From assembly GCA_022578965.1 (NCBI GenBank), contig MU400728.1, positions 1 through 64,000 of the forward strand: 64,000 nucleotides of DNA. The letters are read 5' to 3'. Every line of letters begins with the position of its first letter. Within the stretch, counting starts at the first letter, position 1. Positions 22,716-34,515 of the stretch are shown here, one piece after another. A model generated the notes under the pieces. The model was given only the letters and a program-made list of their open reading frames with translations. It had not been told where the DNA came from and did no database searches. The translations under genes and the position numbers were made by a program. The DNA comes from Xylaria sp. FL1777 (taxonomy: Eukaryota; Ascomycota; Sordariomycetes; Xylariales; Xylariaceae).

Positions 22716-24342
22716 ATCGTGGGGTGATATCAAAAAGGATAGGAGAGAATGGAAGGACGAGTCACCTTACGTAGTATTTATGAAAAGGAAACTGGGGCTT
22801 AATACGGAATTTGGGAGTCACCCCTGTTTTCATAGGCACTATAAACCCCTCTCTTCGTTAAAAGAGACAGTAAAACGCTATACCTGGCGAAACAAGGCAT
22901 TCGGTCCTTTGTACTAGTCTGTAAACTACACTACTAAAACCAACAGAAGAAAATAAGAAAAGAATTCCACAATCGTTACACCATGCTGTCAACTTGATGG
23001 AAGTTGAACGGAGCTCATCTTCTTAAGTCTTTAGTCCATAACTCCCTTCACAAGTATTCATTTACGTCCTCCATTCGTTTTTCTTATATTGTCAGCTTCC
23101 CGGTAACGCGGTTGAAATATACAAGTATATCGAGTTGCTAATTGACCGTTAATCCGTAGGTTAGGACACTAGGTCTTGAGATGGGTGTCCTGATATCCCG
23201 TGAGTTTCAAGAATTGCTAGAAATGCTAATCGGACTGTATCATCTATCGTTTCGCCCTCGTAGACATTATATTTTCTCCGTGAGCCCCGATCCTGCTGGC
23301 ACAGCGGACCTAGGCCAAGATGTCTCCCTACCTATTTACTTGACTTTCTCACAACTTAGTGGCCTATGTTGAGGGAGTTTTGCGGTTTGGAGAGATAGAC
23401 GATAGTCTTTAGGTTTTAAGTGAAGTATGTAGAAACTACCTACTCGAAGACGGATGTTTTCTACATAGTTTTCTCGGCGATATTCACTACATCAGCAATA
23501 TTCACTGCATCGGCAATATTCTCGGTGTCAGCAATATTTTCCATACATCGTTTTCTTTTCGACACTCGGGTCCCTAGCTATTTACCCATACACTTGCCTA
23601 TGATGCCGTTATCTCTCGGCCCATCCGCCTGGTGCGGACATAAACCACATAACGCTAGCTATCCTCCGAAGCCTTACCGACAAATCGTTTCGACCGCCCC
23701 TGGACGTTGGCTGCTTATAAGTTATTGGTAAGATTATATGAACGAGGACGTTCGCAACATCAATTTTGGGAGGGGGCAGGCTGTTACACGCTGGTGGCTT
23801 GCCGGCCGCATGGGTTCCGTGGCTGTACGCTTTGGCTGGGCGCTGGTTGCCGGCTATATAGATAGTAGACAACGGGTATCCGTAGCCTCACTTAGATATT
23901 CAATCAACTACTATGACCCCTCACACTTCAGTGTAGGTAGGTAGGTATGTTATCTCGAAGTAGCGTTGCCGACACATACACATGACAAAGTACCTAGGTA
24001 TATTGCTTTAGTCCAAGATCACTGAATGCTTGTATCATCATGGCTTGCCTTGTACCTTCCGAAAAAGTTTAAACCCACATCAGGCCGTTTATGTTTATTC
24101 ACATCAAACACTGAGTGAGCGCTCAGCTGCGTGTAGTATTCTACCAAGATCAAACAGGGAGAGCTAGCTAGCACCCATCGCACACAATAGCGCCTAAAAA
24201 TAGAAGGGAAAATATACATCTGTACTCACGCCCATACACTTTGACAAAGGGGCATTTATTCCCATTATACCCACATTTAAGTAAGATTCGTAATAGGTTT
24301 CCCCTTCTTCGACTCGACTATGTCGAACCGTCCAGTTCAGAC
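22716..24342. other. Intergenic region with a short 18-bp repeat
   Basis: About 1.6 kb between the 3' ends of the Bax-inhibitor gene (+) and the MsrA gene (-). Only the 18-bp repeat at 23480-23550 stands out. The small frames show no known motif. Confidence 0.5.
23480..23550. repeat. 18-bp imperfect tandem repeat, about 4 copies
   Basis: Units start at 23480, 23498, 23516 and 23534 with the core ATATTCACTGCATCGGCA. The third and fourth copies are diverged. Read as protein this would give a six-residue repeat, but no credible gene contains it. Confidence 0.7.
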
Positions 24343-25163
24343 TTACTTCTGCTCCAGCGGCTCAAATGGACGCAGGAAATGGCTGGGGCATTCATAGCCC
24401 CAGGGGTTGTTCTGGAGATATAACTGATGATAATCCTCGGCATCCCACCAAGGACCGGCAGGGACGACCTCTGTCACGATCTTGCCCTTGTACCACTGCT
24501 CATTGGCCTGATTCGTGACCTCTTTGGCGATCTTCTCCTGTTCCTCGTTGTGGAAATAGATTCCACTACGGTAGTTGCTCCCAGTATCCGGGCCCTGTCT
24601 GTTTATCGTCGTCGGGTCATGCATCCGGTAGAAGAATTCGAGGATCTGACGGTACGTGATCCGTGCCGGGTCATAGTAGATCAACAGGGCCTCATTGTCT
24701 GTTATGTTTTGTTAGCTCCAGTAGACCAAAACATAGCTGGGCCATAGGTAGCTGTCAGAATTTCAAAAAGCATATATGACGTACGCCCTGTCTTCCCTGA
24801 GCACACTTGTTTATAACCGGGGTTTGTGGTATCGCCACCGGTGTATCCCACGCGAGTATCGTATATACCCTTGTCGCCGAAGTGCTTGCGATACAGATGC
24901 TCGACGCCCCAGAAGCAACCAGCGCCCAAGGTGGCCTTCTCGGCACCCTCGGGAATCGCGGGGCGCGGTGGTCCACCGCCGCCGCCGGTGATGCCCATTG
25001 CGCTCGACATAGGACGGAATAGACGCTGGACAAACGAGGGCATAGTAAATGCCATCAGAAGGAATGCGAAGGCGACGGCGACGAGTGTCGAGTTGATGGA
25101 TACACTGTTGTTATTGTTGCTCGAGGCGCCTTTGTTCACGGCTGCGGGCGTCGATGTTGACAT
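24343..25163 (-). CDS. Peptide methionine-S-sulfoxide reductase MsrA, N-terminally anchored
   Basis: Reduces methionine-S-sulfoxide in proteins with thioredoxin as donor. Exons 25163-24785 and 24698-24343, 244 residues; the 86-bp intron has a GTACGT donor and an ACAG acceptor and joins SGKTG to [11 protein letters not shown]. Seen: the catalytic GCFWG with Cys83, then [14 protein letters not shown], the acceptor-site region [14 protein letters not shown], and a C-terminus ending in FEPLEQK. Before the catalytic domain are about 25 polar residues and a hydrophobic segment at about 26-45, which the cytosolic yeast enzyme lacks. This suggests a membrane-anchored or mitochondrial form. Downstream Met52 or Met56 could give a soluble form (inference). 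The open frame extends upstream of Met1 but has no ATG. Confidence 0.93.
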
Positions 25164-25731
25164 GTAATGAACCCCCAAGGCTTGCGATATTCGAAAGACA
25201 GAATGATGGGGAGGGAAAGGGGGGAAATAAAAGAAAGAAGACAGGTTATGTCGTTGACGTTGGTGTTGACGTTGCGCCGCCACCTCTCGAGATGGATGAC
25301 AGTTTCAACCGTCCATGACAAATCTTAGAGCACTGGATTTAGAGGGTGTTTAGCCCCGCCAAAGCTGCCGTGCCCCGCCATACTGTTCGATCACGTCAGT
25401 GTGAAACCAAGTTCCGACTGAAATTGTATTCGCTGATTCCAAATCGCTTGGCGCTGGACTAGCAAGCTGGGGGGATAGTGTGCCGCCCCTGCCTAAAATA
25501 TGGGGCACCAGCTCCCTGCCACTACAGTAAGTATGTGCCTCGGTATCTATCTTAGGTACTTAGGTACCTGCTTAGTCCTTGCCTTGCTGCCCTACTGCGG
25601 GTATTTATCTTATCTTATCTTATCAGACTCCTCAAGGTTGGTACCTACGCACACACATCTTTCTCCCCCACACGGAACTATCCAACGCACAGCTAAGCTG
25701 TTGCTTCTACAATCCATTGCTTCCACAACCT
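25164..25731. other. Intergenic region upstream of the MsrA gene
   Basis: Divergent promoter region between the MsrA gene (-) and the eL33 gene (+). It runs directly into the minisatellite. No gene was seen. Confidence 0.5.
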
Positions 25732-26066
25732 CTAGCCACTTCGTCTGGCCCATCCTCTGGTCACTTTGTTTGATCTATCCCCTAGCCACTTCGTTTGGCC
25801 TATCCTCTAGCCACTTTGTCTGGCCTATCGTCTGGTCACTTTGTTTGATCTATCCTCTAGCCACTTCGTTTGGCCTATCGTCTGGTTACTTTGTTTGATC
25901 TATCCTCTAGCCACTTTGTCTGGCCTATCGTCTGATCACTTTGTTTGATCTGTCCTCTAGCCACTTTGTCTGGCCTATCCTCTAGCCACTTTGTCTGGCC
26001 TATCGTCTGGTCACTTTGATTGATCTATCCTCTAGCCACTTCGTTTGGCCCAGCCACTTCGTCTGG
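25732..26066. repeat. 25-bp minisatellite, about 13 copies
   Basis: Tandem array of a 25-bp unit with two alternating types, CTAGCCACTTTGTCTGGCC plus six bases and CTGGTCACTTTGTTTGATC plus six bases. Copies differ by single substitutions. The array ends 75 bp before the eL33 start codon, so it lies in its promoter or 5' leader. Confidence 0.9.
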
Positions 26067-26140
26067 CCCCCCCGTCAATATACCAATAAAAAATAATATC
26101 AATAAAAGAAAACACCAATCGAGGACCAACAACAGTCAAG

Positions 26141-26879
26141 ATGCCAACAGAAGCTGGCCACAGACGTGAGCATGAATTTACCTGCCTTAAATTTGCTAAA
26201 CTTACTAATGGTTTTCTCTGAAGTCTACGTCAAGTTCGTATACCCCGCACAAAAGAGTCGATTCACTCCGATCAGAGTCGTAAACTGGAGCTGGATACAA
26301 CAATGTGACATATGGCTGACAGAGGACCATGAGTAGAGCCCGACATCTCGGGTATAGGCGCAACAAGCATACTACGCACCCTAACAGAAGTCTTGTGAAG
26401 ATCGAGGGCGTGGATGACTCTGAGGCTGCCAAGTATGTACATCATACATGGTATTCATACAAATCACATTGGGGACAGGCTTATTGACGCTCGCTCATAG
26501 GTTCTATCTGGGGAAAAAAGTCGCCTTCGTCTACAAGGCACCAAAGGAGATAAGTATGTAAAATGATTGCACTCCTTTAATGTAACAGGACTAACTACTC
26601 GTCTGTAGGAGGCACCCAGACCCGCGTGGTAGGCAATGTCTTGATTTCATTCGCGCTCGTTCACGTTGATATTAACCGGTGTTGGCTTTACAGATCTGGG
26701 GCAAGGTCGTCCGAGCTCACGGTATGATCTTGTCAGAATCTAAATTTAAATTATGCAATGTCACTGATCCTTTAGCTTTAGGTAACTCAGGCACTGTGCA
26801 GGCCCGTTTCTCCGTTCCTCTTCCCACCAAGTCTTTCGGCGCTAGTCTTCGAGTTCTGCTATATCCTTCGTCAATATAA
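26141..26879 (+). CDS. 60S ribosomal protein eL33 (L35A), seven exons
   Basis: Component of the large cytosolic ribosomal subunit. Model: exons 26141-26165, 26224-26233, 26337-26432, 26501-26553, 26609-26628, 26694-26721 and 26782-26879, totalling 330 bases and 109 residues, the normal family length. Recognised from [56 protein letters not shown] and the C-terminus [15 protein letters not shown]. All seven pieces join in frame. Exon 2 is a 10-base microexon. Its donor is GTTCGT and the acceptor before it is GAAG, both weak; the other donors are GTGAGC, GTATGT, GTATGT, GTAGGC and GTATGA. Several positions differ from what I remember of fungal eL33, so this may be a diverged second copy rather than the main gene. 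Confidence 0.88.
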
Positions 26880-28820
26880 GCATCAAGACGGTCTTTGTTC
26901 CGTAAGAGCGGCTCAACGAATAATAAGTCTGGAAATTGAAAGAGGCTGAGAGGGTCAATTAACTCTGCGCCCCAGCCGACGATTATACAGACCAATAGTC
27001 TTCGACTACCAAAATGAAGTCTTACGGCTCTATCACTCGCATGAAAACAACTTACTGAGTTACCACATGTCTTGGTCTAGGCCAGGATGTCAATGCGAAG
27101 AGTCTGTCAGTGTTGTTGGAGCGAATTAGCCATGATTGACAATGGAAGTGCCTGTACCACATAAACGGAGCATTCGCTCGTTTGTAGAGAGCAGAATAGT
27201 TATTCACATCGTCTTCAGGCAATTAAAAAGCGAATCAATACCAATGTCAATGCCAAACCCCAATGGCAAGGGTTACTCTCGTCATCCTTCACGTCCAGAG
27301 GTTTTTGTCCGATGGAATTTCGCCTTATTGGACGTTTAAATATGTAAATATTATCAGTACATTATAATATTCTAGCAGTGAACCTAGTCGCCTTTTACGT
27401 TTTCCTTGGGATGATTGTCCTATTACTTCGTCAGTGGTGAACTAGAAGTCTATGCATTTCTCCCTTAGTGCTCGGTGCGACTCCTACAGGTATGTAGTCA
27501 AATCAAGCTCTCTATCGCTAATGCAACGTCGTGATATGATCCTACATACAAATCATGCCAGTTTTCCATCCTTGCTGGGGGAAGTAATGTACAATAACTA
27601 ACATGTAGTAATATTCAACAAAACAAATCGTACTAACCGACGAGAACAGCAATAGCCGGACATGCCATGGTCCGTATTTTCATATCATTTTGGTAACTTC
27701 GATGAATTTGATGAATCATGCTACAGTAGTCATGAGCTTCATATTGAGCTTCATATTGAGCTTCAGTGTACAAATTGTGAGGTTGGGCTTCGGGGGGATG
27801 AGGGGGTTCCAATTACTACTCATCAAGTAGGTATAATGTCTAGTTAGACTAGGTAACACTTGAGGCGGCTCTATAAGCACATAACGCTGTCTAAGGATTT
27901 TGCTTAGCATCAAAAGCAGGCTGGCTAACCGAATGATGATCATGCGTATTAACTGTAGGCTGCGAAGGTCCGGCCACGGCATATGCACAAGTGGAGTGCT
28001 GGGCGAGTGGATTTTTCAAGAATTCAACCATCTGCTCAAATCTGCACAAGGCCGCAAGTTGCATAACAATGTCACGACCGAGATAGCGGCTAGCGAGCGG
28101 ATACGAAGCTTACATAGGCTGGAGAAGGCAAGGCTATCTAGGCATATAGCTTGTAGATCTGCTATCTGATCAAATAGATGCCATGTCCATTGATGGTCGC
28201 CTGACGTCTTAGACAGTTCATTGCTGTGTCTTTCCGAACTTTAATATGCGGCGACCGGTTAGAAACCATGCTACACTGATTGAATAGAGAACAGCGACCA
28301 CATCAAGTTGGGGGCGACTTCAACAATAGCCAATACAACAACACATGAGTAGAGGCAGAGCAGAGGGGAGGCCCCTATACGTTCAACAACATGCACTCCA
28401 GAGCCTACCTACAGAACAATCAACCGACCTGTACCACTCGCGCTTCCAATCTTGTGAGTTCGCAAACTCTTTCTGCGTTAGGCGTTGTGGCATAGTATAT
28501 AGGGCATATTTCAATTCCTCCAGCGAAGAGGTTTAAAGCAAAGACGTACTGAAGTGGGGTAAAGCGACAAGGCGGGGGGAGGGCAAATGCCAAAGGATAT
28601 AATTCGTTATATTTTTCAGGCTGGAGCGAATAGAATACAGTATATATCTAATTAAAGAAAAAGAAAAGTCAGATGAGTAGTTTTAAGACTGCAGTATGGT
28701 CGTCATCCGAAGCAGTATTCAACCCTCTTCCCCCAACAAATTCAAATCTCACAGAACAGGTCACTATTATCTTTGAAGATCGATTTATCTATATTCACTA
28801 CCGCATGGATTTCGGGGCTC
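26880..28820. other. Gene-poor stretch, no recognisable gene
   Basis: About 1.9 kb between two plus-strand genes. Small frames at 27,136-27,339 and 27,900-28,169 show no motif. A 12-bp direct repeat lies at 27734-27765. The last 150 bp should be the leader of the rhodopsin-domain gene. Confidence 0.45.
27734..27765. repeat. 12-bp direct repeat, 2.7 copies
   Basis: GAGCTTCATATT is repeated at 27734 and 27746 and begun a third time at 27758. Confidence 0.85.
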
Positions 28821-30013
28821 ATGGATGGAATGGCGACCTTAGTCTCTGCAATACTCCTAGTAGGACTTGGAATTATTTCGGTGGCTTTGCGGTTCTATAC
28901 ACGAGTCTTTTCGCGCCAAGACATCGAATGGGATGACTGGCTATTGCTGTTAGCCTTAACTGCAGGAATCGCTGCTGTCGTCATCACTGCTATTGGTATG
29001 CATGTCTTTAAAATTAATGATATACGGCTATAACTAACAACACACTGATATAAACAAAGGCGCTGTCGTGGATCCTAACGGACCCGCGACCACCCAAATC
29101 TTTAATCCTGACTATGTCAACACACCACAGCACGTGTTCTTTCTAAGAACCAGCTTCGCTTCGATCACTCTATACTTTACAATCAATGGCGCGGTCAAAT
29201 CAAGCGTTCTGCTAATGTACTATAGGATCTTTCATGTTAAACAATCGTTTAGATACCTATTGTTTGTCACAATCGGCCTTGTTATCGGGTGGTGGATTGG
29301 AAATACAGTGGCCGCGCTTACCTCCTGCATACCTATAGACAGGTATTGGACAAATAACATCCTAGATCTTAAATATTGCTCCAGTTTCAATGTCTTTTGG
29401 GCTGTGTCAGGTTCTGTCGAGGTTTTCCTGGATGCGCTTATTCTGATTCTCCCAGTCCGAGAGGTGTTAGAGTTACATCTTCCCTGGAGGCGGAAAATCA
29501 TTATCCTACGGATCTTCTTGCTGGGCGGTTTGTGAGTTAACGCCTGTATTGTACTACTCCACTTGTTTCGCCCTTTAGAGCTGACAATTTGATAAAATTC
29601 ATAGTGTGCTGGTCACCGGAATTATCAAGGTCGTCCTTGGCTACTCGCGAGTGAGTCAGAGGCCTTCTTCTGACGCTTTATTATGGACAATAGTCCGTAG
29701 TGGTGTAGGGACCATCTCTGCCAGCTTGCCTATATACAACCCACTACTTCAACGCATCTTGGGGTCGCGCTTCGTTGCGAAGCTCTCTGGCCTGTTTTCA
29801 AAGTCTCGGATTCCCGTATTTGGCGAAGGAGATACGACAAGGATCCCATCAAATGACATATCGGTAGATGGAGATAACATCAGCATTGCCTTGACGCCAA
29901 GGGTCGCCACTACTCGTTCTGCTGAGATGACACAACAATATCCCCAGTTGTCGGAAAAAGCGTGTGGTAGCTGGGGCAATAGCGCAGAGCGTTTAACTTG
30001 TCAGCGTGTGTAG
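28821..30013 (+). CDS. Rhodopsin-domain (PTH11-like) integral membrane protein
   Basis: Seven-helix membrane protein of the fungal rhodopsin domain family, which lies behind many PTH11-like receptors; the ligand is unknown. Exons 28821-28995, 29060-29531 and 29605-30013, 351 residues. Seen: helix 1 LVSAILLVGLGIISVALR, the family signature RFYTRVF...IEWDDWLLLLAL, LRTSFASITLYFTINGAVKSSVLLMYYRIF, a conserved CIPIDRYW segment with CSSFN, then two more helices and a hydrophilic tail of about 90 residues. No CFEM domain precedes the helices. Introns have GTATGC and GTGAGT donors; acceptor 1 is AAAG, acceptor 2 is ATAG. The start is chosen as the first in-frame ATG; a second ATG lies three codons later, and an additional upstream exon is possible because the N-terminus is short. 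Confidence 0.85.
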
Positions 30014-32649
30014 ATGTGCTTTGGCAATTTGCGCGATATAGATTGCAAGGATAGTCGCCGCCTGCGCCCACAAACGTCAACAATTGAGTGGCCATGCTCT
30101 TGGTTTTAACATTTGATTCTAAAGAGGTAATACTAAAGATAGGTATCGTTTGAATTTATACGCGTTAAATAAAAAAGTGATTCGCTTGCTTTATATGATC
30201 CGCTCGTATATAAACCACGTTATCATTTAATTGTCTAACTATTCGGCCTTAGTACTTAACAGGTCTTGGTAATTCATAGATAGGCCAAATAATTAGATCA
30301 ACATTTCAGACTGTTATAAGAGTAATTATTCGACGATATAAGTTGTTCCCCGTTCTCTTTCTATTGAGAGCCATATCATGACAGTATCCCAAATGGACAG
30401 CTGGAAGGTGCAGCATAATGCTGCTCTGACATCTCTTTGACAATAAAATGCGCAAAAAACTCATATATCCTCATGGTATTTGTTGGAGTACCAGAAAAGT
30501 AAGTTGCGGCTTTAAAGTGGTTGCGATCTCGTCCCACGACGCCGAACGCTGGCTGAGTTCCTGTGTCGCGAACATTGTTTTGAACGTATTTTAATATATT
30601 TCACTAACTATATCAATATAGCAGTCATTATTGTTTCGTAGAGAACTGCTTTATCGTTCCGGCGTAACGACTATGAATGCCCTGGTTTCTTTTCAATACG
30701 TGGGTACCACCGTTGCTTTCTAATGCACGATGCCTGCAATACTACATTGCTTTGGTAAAGGGACGAGGCTGACACAATTCAGGAATTTTTCTTTGTGCGG
30801 TTTCCAAGGTGAGTTGGGATCGCTGGAGTGGCTGTCTGGCGTGGGCTAGCACCTACGTGATCCGCAACGGGGAGTGCGGCGAGTTAAGCCGCGATAATTT
30901 ACTCAGATACTATAGAGCAAATAATTGTCTTATCATTGTACCACTATTATCCGATATATGGCATCTAGCCTTGCCAGTTCTATAAGAAGCAATAGCGGGA
31001 GAGAGAATGAGAATTCTATGAATAGGATGAAGTATTCTTTTACCCGCAAGTATATACCTGTAATATAGACAATAAATAGGACGGTCCAGAAGCGATCATC
31101 AGTATAGAAATAGAAATAATAGAGGATACGAGTGACAGTAACGAGACGTCTAGAAGCGGAGGAAATAGCTCAATATATAGTTCCGCAGCCCCTCCAAATG
31201 AAACCGCTCGGCCCAGAGCTCCTACGCAAGGTCACACGACGCGGCAAGGTGTCAGTGCAGGGGAGATGGCGAGCTAAGGTTCTAGAAGATGCAAGGTGAC
31301 AGATCGCCAGATCACCAGGTCCAATGAACCAAGAATAGCTTGCCAGACAATCAAAAAAGGGCGCCCTGCCGAGGTGGCCTAGATGTCGTCTTGCATGTGC
31401 GGCCCCCGAAACAAAAAATTTCCCGATGGGAAGCCATTGGATATTCGATCGGCCTGCAACATGCAAAGCCACTTTTCGTGCATTGCCCTCTCAGAGCCCA
31501 GACTAGCCTATGCGCTACCTCGCACGGGTATGGCCTCTAACTAGCGAGATCTGGTAAGACGGTGGGAACCGGGGTGCAGGTAATTTGCCCGTATTCACTG
31601 AGATCGAATGAGTCGATTTCGATGCAAGATTCTAGGTAGGCAAGCAGGTAGGGGTAGCTTGGGGTAGCTATGGCAGAAGCACATCTCTCATCTGGACCTT
31701 GGACATGTCAAAGAAAAATGTTGTGTCTGTATTGGTGTGTGACTGTATTGATGGGCGCTGATAGCTTTTCATCGCCCTCCGATGTCTTCAATTAGAGCCA
31801 TGAACGATAATACTGTCGGCCATTTTCCCATCCCATGCTGCAATTGCCCCAAAATGCCCCTGAACATGAATTCCAACCCAAGAAGACAGTGTTGGGGAGA
31901 TGCTTCCCCATTAATGAAGCGAAAGAGATATGGCGGGGCTACTATTACAAGAATGGACAGTGGTATTTTTCCTGAACTCCGCCCATGGTATGAAAAAAAG
32001 AAGAAACGCTCGCTGTGCTGTGCCCCTCGAACGAACAAATCATAAACATCATGAACTCAACCGTCTCGGCAATTCTTAGGTAGTGTGGATATGGGGGTGG
32101 CGTGCTGTGACCTGCACCGTTTTCGTAGATCCTTCCTGAGCGACAGCTTTTCCGAACGACTCATACTCATCCGCTCCCGTGCCTGAGGGGTCAACCCCCC
32201 ACGATGAGGCGCCTCTGATCCTCATCAGTCATCCCTTCGTCATGACGTCGAAATGAGTCCGGCTAGCCAAAGTCGGGACTCTTATAGAGCGAATGTGTTA
32301 TTTCACCGAGGAGGTGTCCCATTGACGATGTAGTTGAAACAAAGTAAGGCGTGGTGGTAGGGTTTCATCGGGTCCACGATGCCCAGCTAAGGGGTAAAAG
32401 GAGGGTTCGAGACCATCCTCCGGCCGGTGTCATGTTTGACTGTCGTGACTGGGTCGTCGTACATCTAGGCCGTCTTCTCCTTTCCCATCTGGGCCCGGTT
32501 CTGCGGATGGCAATACCAACAACTACCGGTGGTATATTCTGTGCCGCAGTTTCCACATGTGTGCATATGCATCGTGTCGACAGGGCATCTAGAAGCACCG
32601 CAAGCTGAGGTTTGTGATCTTGCCATTGTGACGAGTTGATGTGACTGTG

Positions 32650-32710
32650 GTGTGTGTGTGCGTGTATGTATGCGTGTGTGTGTGTGTCTGTATGTATGCG
32701 TGTGCGTCTG
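32650..32710. repeat. GT-rich microsatellite
   Basis: Interrupted (GT)n run with TATGTATGCG interruptions. It also produces an artefactual His/Thr-rich frame on the minus strand. Confidence 0.85.
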
Positions 32711-33601
32711 ACAGCTATCCCCGCGTTAGTTCTAGAGCTCTCCTGCGTTATCGTGGGCATATATAAGGCGCCTAGAATCTCCGTCATGAGGACGGGGTTC
32801 TGGACTCCAGAATATTCGACGGCCTCTGTGGCTAACACATACCTGGTATATATGGCTAGACTGCAAGCGGAGTAGCAGGACAAGTGTGCCTCGAGACAGG
32901 TTGGAGATTTCTTTGCTTGGAGAGGAGTCCTTCAAGTGGCCCGGCTTGCTATGCTGATGCGTACGATTTTTATTTTATGACAAGATGTGATGAGCAGCAG
33001 GCTGGTCCTGTGAGCAAGGGTTGGGAGACGGCAAGGTTGATATCGAATGTCGATCGTTCCTCTCTCAGATATCGGCTCTCGAAGGGGGGGACTTGCTGGC
33101 ATTATCATTCAACCTTCCCACCTCTCACGGCGCTCGAGCTACACCATTTCGGTACATGCTACAACGCACACTACGACGAAGAAGGCGATGGAAAGAGGGG
33201 ACGGAGCAATAATACCCAGTCCACCCAGTACCTACATGTGCAGGATTATCCCTCGTGGAAGCTGCCGATGCAGGCCAGCAAGTCCAGGTGCGCCCTAATG
33301 CAGCATTCAATAGTTCGACGATGGGCTGGAACTTGGGATGAGACCCTCCCCACCACCCATTGACCTGCCCGAAGCCGCCATCGACTGCATTTTTAGCACG
33401 CGTGCTGGGGGACCGCGAGCGAACGATTGCCGCTTTGGGCCAATTATTCCGAGCTTGGCTTGGGGCGGTCGATAGGGTGGTCTATGAAGTCTATGAATAG
33501 GCAAGCAGGCGCCTTGACTGAGGACCCGGCGCAGAAAGGGGTCCCCAGCTATTGTCCCAGCTGCTGGCCCAGCTCCCGTCCCATCCCAGCACGCCCATCC
33601 C

Positions 33602-33637
33602 ATCCAGGGAATCCAGGGAATCCAGGTTATCCAGGTG
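33602..33637. repeat. 9-bp tandem repeat, about 4 copies
   Basis: Unit ATCCAGGGA repeated with the last copies changed to ATCCAGGTT and ATCCAGGTG. Confidence 0.75.
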
Positions 33638-33949
33638 GCTTATGACTTACATGAGGAACGAGGTAGCATCACCCACTCGGTAATCTAGGACGCTATGCCT
33701 ACTACTGCGTAGGGCGTCGTAGGCAAGCACTTGCACTACCGACACATTGCAAAGCCGTGCGGATGGATGTGGCTTACTGCCAGACTGACTCTCGGAACCC
33801 GCTTGGCCGGATCAGGGACGACTTCATTGGAAATACCTAGTCGACAGGGTCGAAATGTCACGCCACCCACGCATTGCACTACACCAGGTCCGTTTCCCAC
33901 GTGGACCCCGCCTATTTTCCCTGAATGGGCCCTAAGTAGAGATTAAGTT

Positions 33950-34200
33950 AGGGTATCTATCTACACTATCTCACTCAGTACTGCGCAGGTAGGGGAGTAC
34001 TGAGTAGGTACGTACGTACGTACGGTCTGCGCTACGTGGAGGGGTGCGGTGCTCTACACTGCACTACCTACACTACCGGTATCTACCTACAGAGTAGATA
34101 CCTCCCTAACCTACTTGCCTAGTGCACGCTAAGTACCAGAGCAGTAGGTAGGTAAGGTCTAGGGTAGGTATGTAAGATATGTACCTACCTAACCTACCTA
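33950..34200. repeat. TAGGTA/ACCTAC motif cluster
   Basis: Dense direct and inverted copies of GTAGGTA, ACCTACCTA and GTACGTAC. The inverted arrangement near 34140-34200 could fold into hairpins. Same motif family as at 18240-18560. Confidence 0.55.
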
Positions 34201-34490
34201 ACTTAAAACCTGAGTTCTGACCAAGCGTCTGTCAAGCGGTGCCAGAGCGGGTGGGACACGCAAACGTTTGACGCAGGGCCTACTTAGCATGTACACTATG
34301 CGTACTACCGCCTGCCGACAGTACCAACTGCATACCACCCAGGTACCTACCTGTACGCAGTCGGTACAATGTAGAGCCCACCAGCAGAGGTGGTGTCCAC
34401 AGCCCATTACTACATGTACTGCAGTGGCACCTCTACAATCAGCAGTGTCGGTGAACAGCTTATCGCCAGCGCTCCCTCCTGTTACTACAC

Positions 34491-34515
34491 TGCTGCCGCT
34501 GCTGCTGCTGCCGCC
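34491..34515. repeat. CTG/CCG trinucleotide run
   Basis: CTGCTGCCGCTGCTGCTGCT and following bases, an imperfect trinucleotide microsatellite outside any recognised gene. Confidence 0.8.

Noticed and set aside
30800..31170. Possible old DNA transposon or retroelement fragment
   Set aside because: Slightly different composition only; no terminal repeats, no target duplication and no conserved protein motif found by eye.
32395..32425. tRNA B-box-like GGTTCGAGACC
   Set aside because: No matching A-box, T-arm pairing or acceptor stem could be built.
32365..32883. 172-residue minus-strand frame
   Set aside because: It owes its His/Thr run to the GT microsatellite; no domain, no splice partner.
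32884..33363. 159-residue plus-strand frame
   Set aside because: No recognisable motif, no TATA or splice context; kept only as part of the gene desert.
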